NCBI RefSeq assembly: GCF_031143425.1
Contig: NC_090445.1
Span: forward strand, 816,804,317-816,868,316
From: Pleurodeles waltl
Taxonomy: Eukaryota > Chordata > Amphibia > Caudata > Salamandridae
DNA: 64,000 nt
Direction: 5' to 3'
Shown: one piece after another, positions 35,401 to 44,279 of the stretch
Layout of the letters: every line of letters starts with the position of its first letter
Position numbering within the stretch: the stretch's first letter is position 1
Made by a program: the position numbers and the translations under genes
Notes under the pieces: generated by a model
What the model saw: the letters and a program-made list of their open reading frames with translations, nothing else
Databases searched by the model: none
What the model was told of the DNA's origin: nothing

Positions 35401-36734
35401 GCACCGCTCCGCTGGGCCCCGCCGTCTCAAGAACCGCTCCGCTAGGCCCCGCCGTCTCAAGAACCGCTGAACTGGGCCCCGCCGTCTCAAGAACCGCTGA
35501 ACTGGGCCCCGCCGTCTCAAGCACCGCTCCGCTGGGCCCCGCCGTCTCAAGAACCGCTGAACTGGGCCCCGCCGTCTCAAGAACCGCTGAACTGCGCCCC
35601 GCCGTCTCACGCACCGCTCCGCTGGGCCCCGCCGTCTCAAGAACCGCTGAACTGGGCCCTTCAAGGCAAGAACCGCTGGCCCTTTGGCAGACGTGGCAGG
35701 GCAGGATCTATCTCGGGCAGGGCTGCAGGATGTCCTCTGGCCAACTTGCCTCCTCCAGTGGCAGTGGGGTCTGTTATGGACTGTAGGGACCGTGGCTTTG
35801 CACTCCCCAGGATGGCCCTGTGGGCAGGCCACCCACTGTATGGACTGTTTGGACTGTGGCTTTGCACTCCCCAGGATGGCCCAGTGGGCAGGCCACCCAC
35901 TGTATGGACTGTATGGACAGTGGCTTTGCACTCCCCAGGATGGCCCAGTGGGCAGGCCACCCACTGTATGGACTGTATGGACAGTGGCTTTGCACTCCCC
36001 AGGATGGCCCAGTGGGCAGGCCACCCACTGTATGGACTGTATGGACTGTGGCTTTGCACTCCCCAGAATGGCCCAGTGGGCAGGCCACCCACTGTATGGA
36101 CTGTATGGACTGTGGCTTTGCACTCCCCAGGATGGCCCAGTGGGCAGGCCACCCACTGTATGGACTGTTTGGACTGTGGCTTAGCACTCCCCAGGATGGC
36201 CCAGTGGTCATGGAGTCCCCTCGTGGATCTGGCGTCGTGTACTCAAGTGGCTGAGGTGCCCCCCCTTCCCTTCCCCCTGAGGTGCCTGTCCTATTTTCTT
36301 TCTGATGCCCCTGCAGTGTTCTCTCCGTGGAGTTCTTGTCGTGGGACTGGGCCTTGCCCCTTTGCACAGGACCCCTGTGATCCACGGACAGTGGTTGGAC
36401 TACATTTAGTAGCTGTGTATATTTTGTACATAGTTTATTTATTTATTGGGATTACTGGTGTACATATTTCAATATATCTGCCCGTTTATGATCTCTTCTT
36501 TTGGTCTTTGCATTATTTCGGAGGGGGGGGGTTTGTGGGTTGTGACAGTGATCTGTGGGAATGCATTGATGTGTGTGTTGTAGTGGGTGTGGGTGGGTGG
36601 GTGTGTGCCGGTAATCTTTTCCCTCCCCTGTGTCGTAGGTGCAGTACTCACCGATGTCTTCCGCGCCGCCGGGCGTGCTCCTGGTATATGAGCAGGTATA
36701 GGAGTGCGGGGATGACCTGCAACTCTGGTTCCAT
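29500..36734 (-). CDS. HARBI1-type DDE transposase, two exons spanning gene B
   Basis: Exon 2 (30535-29500) is the catalytic part. Numbered from an upstream in-exon ATG at 30570, the key residues are D155 in GAIDGTH, D205 in GSVHDAY, D231 in VGDSGYP and E267 in ERTFGLLKARFRCL, the DDE_Tnp_4 signature. An acidic tail ends in IIEQYFQ. Exon 1 (36734-36652, 83 bases) starts MEPELQVIPALLYLLIYQ and ends at a GTGAGT donor. With the acceptor CTTCCTAG at 30536 it joins exon 2 in frame, giving 372 residues. The intron is ~6.1 kb and contains gene B and two minisatellites. Exon 1 is conserved in Hb2. Alternatively translation starts at 30570 without exon 1. It would cut the terminal repeats and insert at three-base sites. 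Confidence 0.85.
30999..33828 (+). CDS. Harbinger gene B: second SANT/Myb-like protein, three exons
   Basis: The exons are 30999-31112 (donor GTGAGT), 31556-31826 (acceptor CACATAG, donor GTGAGT) and 32207-33828 (acceptor CATCAG; 32216 also fits). The spliced frame is open, with ~668 residues. Exons 1-2 give a SANT-like domain: LEKLVDGVLPQYALLYG, then KIGIWRAIAKEVRTLGV and CRKRWEDIRRGTKKTAESLL. Exon 3 has acidic/Ser-Thr-rich sequence, a helical segment (SEEVIDLLRTLIVGQTTLLN to about QRSFQALASALTAA), then a long Ser/Thr/Pro tract and basic clusters. It lies inside the proposed transposase intron on the other strand. Exon 3 persists in Hb2. Its role is unknown, perhaps a second DNA-binding or regulatory factor. 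Confidence 0.75.
31140..31495 (+). repeat. G-rich minisatellite, ~51 bp unit, in gene B intron 1
   Basis: ATGTTGGGC recurs at 31179, 31230, 31281, 31331, 31382 and 31432, a spacing of 50-51 bp. Units are made of GGCGGGGGGCATGG and GGGATGGGGGGC. The plus (RNA-sense) strand has many G-runs and could form G-quadruplexes. It produces long false open frames on both strands. Confidence 0.9.
33905..35675 (-). repeat. 30 bp minisatellite with higher-order organisation
   Basis: The base unit is of the AGAACCGCTGAACTGGGCCC + CGCCGTCTCA type, with two variable sites: AGA or AGC at the start, and GAACT or CCGCT in the middle. About 58 units are present. The variants recur in a fixed 14-unit order (420 bp) at 34081-34500 and 34681-35100. 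Shortened versions follow at 35101-35400 and 35401-35650. A variant unit with TTCAAGGCAAGG separates blocks near 33985, 34045, 34645 and 35665. Long minus-strand frames are artefacts of the 30 bp period. Confidence 0.95.
35786..36210 (+). repeat. 64 bp tandem repeat, about 6.5 units
   Basis: GCTTTGCACTCCCCAGGATG recurs every 64 bp (35795, 35859, 35923 and on). Each unit includes CAGTGGGCAGGCCACCCACT, a near-palindrome. The matching array in Hb2 (51890-52330) has the same unit length and position. Confidence 0.95.
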
Positions 36735-37062
36735 ACTGCCGGAATCTCGCGTGGAGTGCGTAGAGGTGAGCGTTTTCCCGTTCGTAGTCTGTTTCCGCCG
36801 TGTTCTTATCGGCGGTGCTCCCGCCCCAGAAAAGGTGGCGGATTGGTGGGTCGTGATAGGGTGGGCGGTACATTGTCTGCCGCCTGGCTGTTGGCGGGGA
36901 CCGCCGCGCTGTTTGTTTGTACCGCCGTGGCGGGCGGAGTGTTAATACGGCGGGCTGTGTTGGCGGTTCCCGCCAGGGTCAGAATTGCATATTTTAGACC
37001 GCCGGCCTGTTGGCGGCTTGGCCGCCGCTTTATCACCGACCGTCAGGGTCAGAATGAGGGCC
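36211..37062. other. Hb1 right terminal region
   Basis: It contains transposase exon 1 (36734-36652, minus) and then about 330 bp of GC-rich subterminal sequence with repeated CCGCC/GGCGG words ending in the right terminus. This last part should hold the transposase promoter. Hb2 52340-53215 is homologous throughout. Confidence 0.7.
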
Positions 37063-38911
37063 AAAGTCTCTTTCAAGCACAAAGTACCTGGTTTGCTTGA
37101 AAAATCTCCGCAAAGGGCCGCAGAGGAAGAGAAGCGTATAAACAAAGGGGTGTGCGTCTATTTCTCAGGCCGCACACGGCGATGCGTCATTTAGTTTCCA
37201 CACAGGAATGGCTGTGCATCGATTTCCATACTCGGTCGTGGAACCTCTTCGGGTTGCTGGGTTTTTAGACGCCCATGGGTCTGTGCGTGGAATCCTGGGC
37301 TTGCAGAGTGAAGTCACAAGCTCTGCGTCGTTCCGGTGGGCACTGCAGGGAAGTTTCTTCATCACAGCAGGCGCTGCGTCGATTTCACCTCTGGAAGTCT
37401 GGCTGCATAGTCCCAGGTCGGCTGTGCATCGATCCAGTGGGCCATGCATCGAAGTTCCAGTCGCAATGCAGGCGCTGCGTTTATCTTCTCCTTGCGAAGT
37501 CACGCTGCGTCTTTCCGGTTCTGCGTGCGGTGAATTTCTCACTGTGGGGCAGGCTGTGTGTTGGTATTAGCAAGCTGTGCGTCTAATTTTCGCCGCACAA
37601 GGACTCCAGTTGCAAGAGAGAAGTCATTTTGGTCCTGAGACTTTAGGGAACAGGAGGCAAGCGCTATCCAAGCCCTTGGAGAGCACTTCTTCACCACAGC
37701 CAGAGAGTAGCAAGGCAGCAGGGCAACAGCAAGGCAGCAGTCCTTCACAGAAATTAGTCAGGTGAGTCCTTTGGGCAGCCAGGCAGTTCTTCTCGGCAGG
37801 ATGCAGGTTCTGGTTCCAGTTATCTTCTCCAGGAAGTGTCTGAGTTGGAAGGGGCAGAGGCCCTGTTTACATACCCAAATGTGCCTGCGAAGTGGGGGAG
37901 ACTTCAAAGAGTGGCTTAGAAGTGCACCAGGTCTCCTTTCAGTTCAATCCTGTCTGCCAGGGTCCCAGTAAGGGGTGTGACAGTCCTTTGTGTGAGAGCA
38001 GGCCCTTCACCCTCCCAGCCCAGGAAGACCCATCCAAAATGCAGATGTATGCAAGTGAGGCTGAGTATCCTGTGTTTGGGGTGTGTCTGAGTGAATGGAC
38101 AAGGAGCTGTCAACTAAACCCAGCCATACGTGGACTGTAAGGCACAGAAAGATTTAAGTGCAGAGAAATACTCACTTTCTAAAAGTGGCATTTCTAAAAT
38201 AGTAATATTAAATCCAACTTCACCAGTCAGCAGGATTTTATATCACCATTCTGGCCATACTAAATATGACCTTCCTACCCCTTTCAGATCAGCAGCTACT
38301 ACTCAAACAATGTATGAGGCCAGCCCCAATGTTAGCCTATGAAGGGAGCAGGCCTCACAGCAGTGTAAAAACGAATTTAGGAGCTTTACACTACCAGAAC
38401 ATGTAAACTACATAGGTACATGTCCTGCCTTTTGACTACACAGCACCCTGCCCTATGGGTTACCTAGGGCATACCTTAGGGTTTCTTATATGTAGAAAAA
38501 GGGGTGTTTTAAACTTGGCAAGTACTTTTAAATGCCAAGTCGAATTGGCAGTGAAACTCTACACACAGGCCTTGCAATGGCAGGCATGAGACAAGGTTAA
38601 GGGGCTACTTAAGTGGATGGTATAATCAGTGCTGCAGGCCCACTAGTGGCATTTAATCTACAGGCCCTGGGTACATATAGTGCACTCTACTAGGGACTTA
38701 TAAGTAAATTAAATAATCCAATTGGGTATGATCTAATGTTACCATGTTTAAAGGGAGAGAGCATATGCACTTTAGCACTGGTTAGCAGTGGTAAAGTGTG
38801 CAGAGTTAAAAACCAGCAAAAACAGTGTCCAAAAAGTGGAGGGAGGCAGGCAAAAAGTTAGAGGTGACCACCCTAGGGCTGTCAGATCTAACATATATAT
38901 ATATAATATGT

Positions 38912-38918
38912 CCCCCCC
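38912..38918 (-). other. Gypsy polypurine tract
   Basis: GGGGGGG on the minus strand lies between the RNase H stop and the LTR. A short TA microsatellite separates it from the LTR start at 38893. It would prime plus-strand synthesis. Confidence 0.6.
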
Positions 38919-38948
38919 AGCTGAAAGTGGGGAGAGCTACTCAACCTC

Positions 38949-39340
38949 CTAGGAGCTCCCATCACTAAGGCAGAAGTATCTGGAGAGACCATCAGCGTTG
39001 GTGTGGTCAATCCCTGAGCGATGCTCCACCGTGAAGTCCATTCCCTGTAGGGAAATGGACCAACTCAAGAGTTTAGGATTCTCACCCGTCATCTGCATGA
39101 GCCATCTGAGGGGCCTGCGGTATGTCTGAATCCGGAAGTGAGTCCCAAACAGGTAGGGTCTTAACTTCTTCAGTGCCCAGACCACAGCAAATGCTTCTCT
39201 CTCAATAGCACTCCACCTGTGTTCCTGTGGTAATAGCCTTCTGCTAATAAAGGCTACTGGTTGGTCTGAGCCCTCCTCATTTATCTGTGCTAGAACAGCC
39301 CCTATGCCATGCTCTGAAGCGTCTGTCTGCACAATAAATT
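38949..39340 (-). pseudogene. Gypsy RNase H domain, last pol domain before the LTR
   Basis: Minus-strand frame 39332-38949 (127 codons) shows TDASEHGIGAVL, ISRRLLPQEHRWSAIEREAF and DFTVEHRSGIDHTNADGLSR, the Ty3/Gypsy RNase H signatures. The catalytic D and E are kept. It stops about 30 bases before the polypurine tract, so no integrase follows. RT lies upstream, separated by an insertion (39349-39989). This matches the Gmr1-like arrangement, where integrase precedes RT. Confidence 0.85.
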
Positions 39341-39348
39341 CCTGGGAG

Positions 39349-39989
39349 GTTTATATGTCGGAACCATGAGTGCTTCAAGCACCCATGGCTCAACAATGAG
39401 TTCGGAATACAACAACCTTGTTCTTATCACTAATGCCTTTACCACAAATGCGTTTACAACAATTTTCATTGTAAACCCATTCCTGGTAAAGGCATTAGTG
39501 ATCAGCATCCACGGTTCCAGCATGCTTTCCCCTTAGCCCCCCACCCCTCCATCCCCAAAATTACCACAACCCCAACCCCCTCCCCCTCCCCTAAAACCTA
39601 AACCACCCCAACCCACCCCTTAAACCTAAACCCTGACCCCCCAAACCCTAATCACCCCCACTTCACCCTAAAAACTAAAAATACCCCAAGCCCCCACCCC
39701 GCCCGTAATACCTAAACAGCCCACCCCTTCAACCTAAACCCCCCAAACCCTAATCACCCCGAGCACCCCACCCCCCCCAAAAAAACAGCCCCAGTCCCAG
39801 CCCAACTTACCTCCTCCTTCACCGCGTCGACTCCGACTCCCTTCTTCTGTACCATAACCATGCATGTGCGTGGTTCAGACATGCGTGGTTAAGGTACGAA
39901 AACCAGGAAGTTGTGGAAAACGAAAGCGTTGTTTTGCTTTAGTTTTCACGACTTCGTGGTTTCAGAGTCGTTGTTCCAGGTGTTTCCCT
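39349..39989. mobile_element. Non-autonomous insertion (641 bp) in Gypsy pol
   Basis: It separates RT from RNase H. CCTGGGAG (39341-39348) and CCTGAGAG (39990-39997) look like an 8-base target duplication, as made by hAT-type transposons. The termini show only weak inverted similarity (GGAAC words). Inside is a C-rich tract (39525-39800) with many CCCTAAAC-like words and two small palindromes near 39950 and 39400. No coding capacity is seen. Confidence 0.5.
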
Positions 39990-41205
39990 CCTGAGAGTAG
40001 TCAGGGACCTTGAGCACGGGGGCCGTGCACATGGCTTCCTTCAGAGAATCAAAGGCTTTCTGACAAGCCTCTGTCCAATTCACCAACCTAGGTTGTTTCT
40101 TGGAAGTGAGTTCTGTCAAGGATGACACAATGGTACCATAGCCCTTGACGAATCTGTGGTAGTAACCAGTGAGGTCTAGAAAGGCTCTCACTTCAGTCTG
40201 TGTTCTAGGTGGTTGCCAGGCCTTGATAGTTTCAATCTTGGCCTGGAGTGGCTGCACCTTGCCACCACCTACTTGGTATCCCAAGTACACCACGTAACCC
40301 TGCCCAGTCCGGAAATTACTAACATTGATGGTCAGACCTGCCTGTCGCAGAGCACGAAGCACCTCCTTGAGGTGGAGCAGGTGTTCCTCCCAGCTGGAAC
40401 TGTAAACAACTAAGTTTTCTTGGTAGGCTGCGCAGTAGGCATCCTTACCAGCTAGGACCCCGTTAACCAACCATTGAAAGGTAGCGGGGGCATTTTTCAA
40501 CCCAAATGGCATCACCCAGACCTGGTAATGGCCATCGGGTGCGGAAAATGCAGATCTCTCTTTAGCCCCCTCAGTCAGGGCGATCTGCCAGTACCCTGAT
40601 GTAAGATCAAACGTACTTAGGAACTCGGCAGCGCCTGGCCTGTCAACGAGCTCATCAGCTCGGGGATGGGGTGAGCATCAGTCCGTGTGACTGAGTTGAG
40701 ACCCCAGTAGTTCACGAAGAACCTGAGTTCTGGCTTCACACCAGGGGCAGAACCCTTAGTAACAAGCAGCACAGGGCTGGCACAGGGACTACTGGCTTTC
40801 TCAATAACCCCTAAAGTCAACATCTTGGAGACCTCCTCCCTGATGCTGGCCTTCACCTTATCTGATAACCTGTAAATTTTGTTCCTCACAGGGGGGCTGT
40901 CACCTGTGTCAATGTCATGAACACATAAGTGGGTCAAACCAGGAGTAAGGGAGAACAGGGAAAAGAACTGCTCTAACATCTCATAGCAGTCTTCGCTCTG
41001 ATGTCAGGGCGTCAGAGAGAATGACACCCTCCACTGACCCATCACCTTCTTTGGCAGAGAGGAGGTCGGTGAGAGGTTCACTCTCCTCTTCCACGCCCTC
41101 ATCTGTGACCAGGAGCATACTGATCGCAGACCTCTCAAAGTGAGGTTTGAGCCTGGTTTGTTGGAGGACCCTAAGGGGGTGCCTAGGGGTCTTGAGGTCC
41201 ACTAG
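39978..41205 (-). pseudogene. Gypsy reverse transcriptase and pol upstream part (broken)
   Basis: From high to low coordinates: 41202-40981 an acidic linker; 40979-40617 with MLTLGVIEKASSPCASPVL and LRFFVNYWGLNSVT (RT motifs 1-2); 40515-39998 with MPFGLKNAPATFQ, LGYQVGGGKVQP and TEVRAFLDLTGYYHRFVKGY. The catalytic Y-x-DD box reads YQEN, so the active site is destroyed. A frame break lies near 40617. The element is cut at 41205 by the retroviral LTR, so protease, integrase and gag are missing. Confidence 0.85.
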
Positions 41206-42334
41206 TGTTGTGTAGCCATTTTAGTTATAGCTCCATGCATATTAGTTTAATACACTAGGCCACTGTGCACTTTGACCTAGATACATTTTATTCAGCTTTG
41301 CATTGTTATTTTTACAATAACCAGTTTTATGGTCTTGTTTTAATTTCTTCTATCCAACTGTTTTGCTTAGCCCAGCACTGTGTTCTCAAACAACACATTC
41401 TTGATCACTTTGTGCTTCAGTCAACGCTACAGTTTGGTACATTGCCGGTGAACGTAGTAGAAGTTTAGTCTCCAACATTCGTAGAAAATACACATCCTTA
41501 CGTAGGGACACTTTCTTAGAACATTAGCTGTGTTATTATAAAAACTCTTCCTAGTCCCATTACACGTTAAGAGGGAGATTCCAGTCAGGGAACCACAACT
41601 GTATGCTGAATGCTTCGCTGCAGATGCTAACGCAGACAACAGGCCTTTGCTCAGGTATGAGGGTTGATGTCCTCCCGGGGGAACCTGAAAGGCAGGATTA
41701 GAGCTTAACATGCCGTGCTAAAATTATGATTCAGATAAAAAATAGTCCATCGACTTTAGTGGCAATATGATAGCATTATTCTTATACTTCACTCTTATCG
41801 TCACCATTTTAATATTGTTATGTTGTGTTGTTCTGGTTATTGCAGCTCACACTTTGCTATCTAAAATGCAGTCATTTTATTAAACTAGTCTTTAAAACTT
41901 ATACTGCTTTCATTGTCATTTATATATGAGACCGAACTGTGAATGAGAGAACCCGATGCGACCTGAGTGACCACGACTTCCCTGAGAAGTATGATATGTC
42001 TTGCGCTCGGCTGCCCAATCATCTCTACCTTTTGGGAGAGATGAGGCACTGCTAGTTAGCCGAAGCAAAACCTGGATTTGGAGCGACAGGTGTCACCCAC
42101 CGTGGGTCAGACTCAGTCTCCCACACTGTGGGCGATCTTGCTGCTCAAAATCCAGTAGTCTCATTAGAATAATGAGAGCCTACGTGACAATGCGCCGCCA
42201 ACGTTTGGTCAGGCTCTAATTTTCGGGTCCTCTATAGTATCTCTGTCTCATTATATATATTGACACCTCAATGCCGTATGCAGATACGTGGTACTGAGGA
42301 TTTCCACCACAGCTGTGTAGGTAATCCTATTACA
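41206..42334 (+). repeat. 5' LTR of retrovirus copy 1 (1129 bp)
   Basis: It begins TGTTGTGTAGCC and ends ...CTATTACA, with the primer-binding site two bases later. It is nearly identical to 58561-59688 (a few percent difference by eye). It includes an AT-rich region around 41880-41930 and a TATA-like tract near 42250. It directly joins Gypsy pol at 41205/41206. Confidence 0.9.
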
Positions 42335-42336
42335 AC

Positions 42337-42354
42337 TGGCGGTTGTTCAAGCTT
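42337..42354 (+). other. Retroviral primer-binding site
   Basis: TGGCGGTTGTTCAAGCTT starts two bases after the LTR end, the standard place, with the TGG complementary to a tRNA CCA end. The same sequence follows the second LTR at 59691. The tRNA could not be assigned; it is not the lysine site typical of foamy viruses. Confidence 0.65.
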
Positions 42355-42413
42355 GAACTTTAAAAGGAAACCTCATTTTGGCGTGCCTTCTCCGAACTCA
42401 TAGTGTTACTACC

Positions 42414-43726
42414 ATGGCAAATCCCCAACATGTACAAATAGCTGTTAACATGAGACAACCTCTCTCGGCACACTTATTAGCAAATGGCCTAATGGCCCAG
42501 GGAGGTCTAGTCACATTCGTGGTGGACGCCCACGCAGCTTATAGAACAGAACTTTTTTACTCTTGGGTCACATTTCCAGCAGTTGATGGGAACACCAATA
42601 CATTTCACCAATATACACCTGCGAACACGTCTGGACAATACAGAACGAAGGCATATTTAGAGATACCTCTATCTTATCAAGAACATAATAATTGTCTTGA
42701 TGGCGCCCCACCCCATACAATATTACCAGTAAGGTTAGGTCCACGAAGTAATGACGGTCCTAGCTGGCCTTTATTGGCCACCTATACACCACATCCTGCG
42801 GTTGGAAATTTAGCAGTAGCTGAGCTTTGTTGCTTATACATTGAGTTAACAGCAATATATAGACAATTAGTACAATTCGTGATGCAAACATTAAATACAA
42901 ACCCAGCACGTGCTGCTCCTGCACACCCACATGCAGTAACGCAAATATAAATACTGCGACTGTACATTCGATTATGGGTAAAGTACCCGCCAAACGAGAA
43001 GAAACTCAGTTTTGGTTAGCACAAAAAATGTATATGCTGGAGGCTGTATTTCACCATACGGGACCTCAGGAAAAACATAGAATATTAATGATGCGCTTGC
43101 CCTTTGGGATGGACCCTACAGTAGAAAACTGTAATACCTGGGGTACGGTATTTGCCACGCTCTACACAACCGCACACGGTACACTGACACTTGCCAATTA
43201 ACCAGAAGTGCTGAAACAAATTAAAGATGAATATGGGGCTGCCCCGGCCCTAGATTTGGGGATGCAATTGATGGGCAATTTTGCCACAGTGTCCTCAATC
43301 ATTTTAAGTAACCTTGAAGGGGAAGCAGTCGCACTTGCAGTGCTCATGCGTCTTCGTGACGTTCTGCAACGAGATCAAGAACGAGAGCTGCCTAAAATAA
43401 TAATAGAAACCTTTTCAAGTATTGGTCGCCTTAGCCTAGGGGTCAGACCACAAAAACCTAAATTCCAGGGTAAATCAAATAAAGATAACCCCAAACAACA
43501 GCCGAGGGTAATAAGAAACGCTGGGAACAAACGCCTAAAAAAGAAAGGGGAGAATCTCCACGTACGGAGACCCCACAGAAGAGGTATAATCTCAGAAATA
43601 GAGATAATATCAAAACGCCTGATGGATATCAATATACTGATACACGCCAATCTCATTCCTTTCAGGACTCATCGGAAAAGAGAAATGAGAGAGGTTGGTG
43701 ATCAGAGCGAAGAACAGAGTACTTGA
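42414..43726 (+). pseudogene. gag: gag, copy 1 (broken)
   Basis: It starts at ATG 42414 (MANPQHVQIAVNM). The first frame runs to a TAA at 42948-42950, and coding sense then resumes at 42974 in another frame. A TAA at 43199-43201 interrupts it, and it ends at 43726. The middle has a capsid-like helical stretch (ALDLGMQLMGNFATVSSIIL). The C-terminus is rich in lysine and arginine and shows no CCHC zinc knuckle, which recalls foamy Gag. The frame change and the TAA at 43199 recur at the same places in copy 2, so they predate the duplication. Confidence 0.7.
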
Positions 43727-43840
43727 AACTGTGACAGGAATCACAATGCTCTTCTGAGGTTTCTGTTAAAAAGGAAGAGAAACCTGCCCAACAAAAACAA
43801 CAATTTTAAAAGAAAAAAGTGGTAGCAGTCGCAGTCCGAC

Positions 43841-44250
43841 ATGCCACACAGGAAGAGGGTCCTCTTAAAGAACACGAATTTGGCTCTAGCATTGCTAGAC
43901 AGCGCGGCAGAGGTCACAATAGTTCACCGGAATCTTCTAGAGCATCTGGAGATGAAAGCAACTGATGACTTTATACAAGTAGAAACAGTGGACATGCGTG
44001 TCTCCAAGCCTGATAGGGTGGAGAAAGTAACGCTGCAATTAGAAGGAGACATTGAACGCACAATAGAAGCAATCTTTTGGGATCGCATAGTAAGAGTGTA
44101 TGATGTCTTGTTGGCCGAACAAGATTGGCCGCCTGACTTTGTCCGTACCTGCCCATATGGAGAAGATGTCACTAAGCCTTCCCTTTCGCCCCTTGTTCCA
44201 GAGGAACTAGGTGAATCCTATTCCATTGAATGGGCTCTAGCACAAGCACC
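43841..44250 (+). pseudogene. pro: Retroviral protease region, copy 1
   Basis: The open stretch from 43841 reads LALALLDSAAEVTIVHRNLL, the aspartic protease active-site strand with D-S-A instead of the common D-T/S-G. The flap region follows and then KVYDVLLAEQDWPPDF-like sequence. The protein is collinear with RT. A run of ~16 T at 44264-44279 replaces about 40 bases present in copy 2 and fuses the frame to RT. Confidence 0.65.
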
Positions 44251-44279
44251 TGCATTATACAGATTTTTTTTTTTTTTTC

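Larger units (their letters stand above)
26810..37062. mobile_element. Hb1: complete PIF/Harbinger transposon, 10.25 kb, three genes
   Basis: The left end GGTGGTCATTCTGACCCC and the right end (reverse complement GGCCCTCATTCTGACCCT) form imperfect terminal inverted repeats. AAA flanks both sides (26807-26809 and 37063-37065). Order: gene A (+), transposase catalytic exon (-), gene B (+) with a G-rich intron minisatellite, a 30 bp higher-order array, a 64 bp array, and transposase exon 1 (-). All three spliced frames are open. At 10 kb it is long for the superfamily, mostly because of the arrays. Confidence 0.9.
25838..38893 (-). mobile_element. Gypsy 3' LTR (~2.17 kb net) stretched by two insertions
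   Basis: The ends are TGTTAGA at 25838 and TCTAACA at 38893, the canonical TG...CA form with a 7 bp inverted repeat. Subtracting the MITE (26155-26777), Hb1 (26810-37062) and their AAA duplications leaves about 2,174 bp. Segments 25838-26154, 26781-26806 and 37063-38893 together form the LTR. A polypurine tract on the minus strand (38918-38912) lies 18 bases before it. On the minus strand the LTR follows RNase H directly. Confidence 0.8.

Noticed and set aside
34044..36156. Very long minus-strand open frames (up to ~500 codons) rich in ETAGPS and RRRGPV repeats
   Set aside because: The 30 bp unit is a multiple of three, so all frames without a stop in one unit stay open through the array. 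There is no start context, domain or splice support.
35684..36385. Frames with repeated LHSPGWP or WAILGSAKPQS phrases
   Set aside because: They are generated by the 64 bp array. 64 is not a multiple of three, so frames rotate and the peptide repeats every three units.
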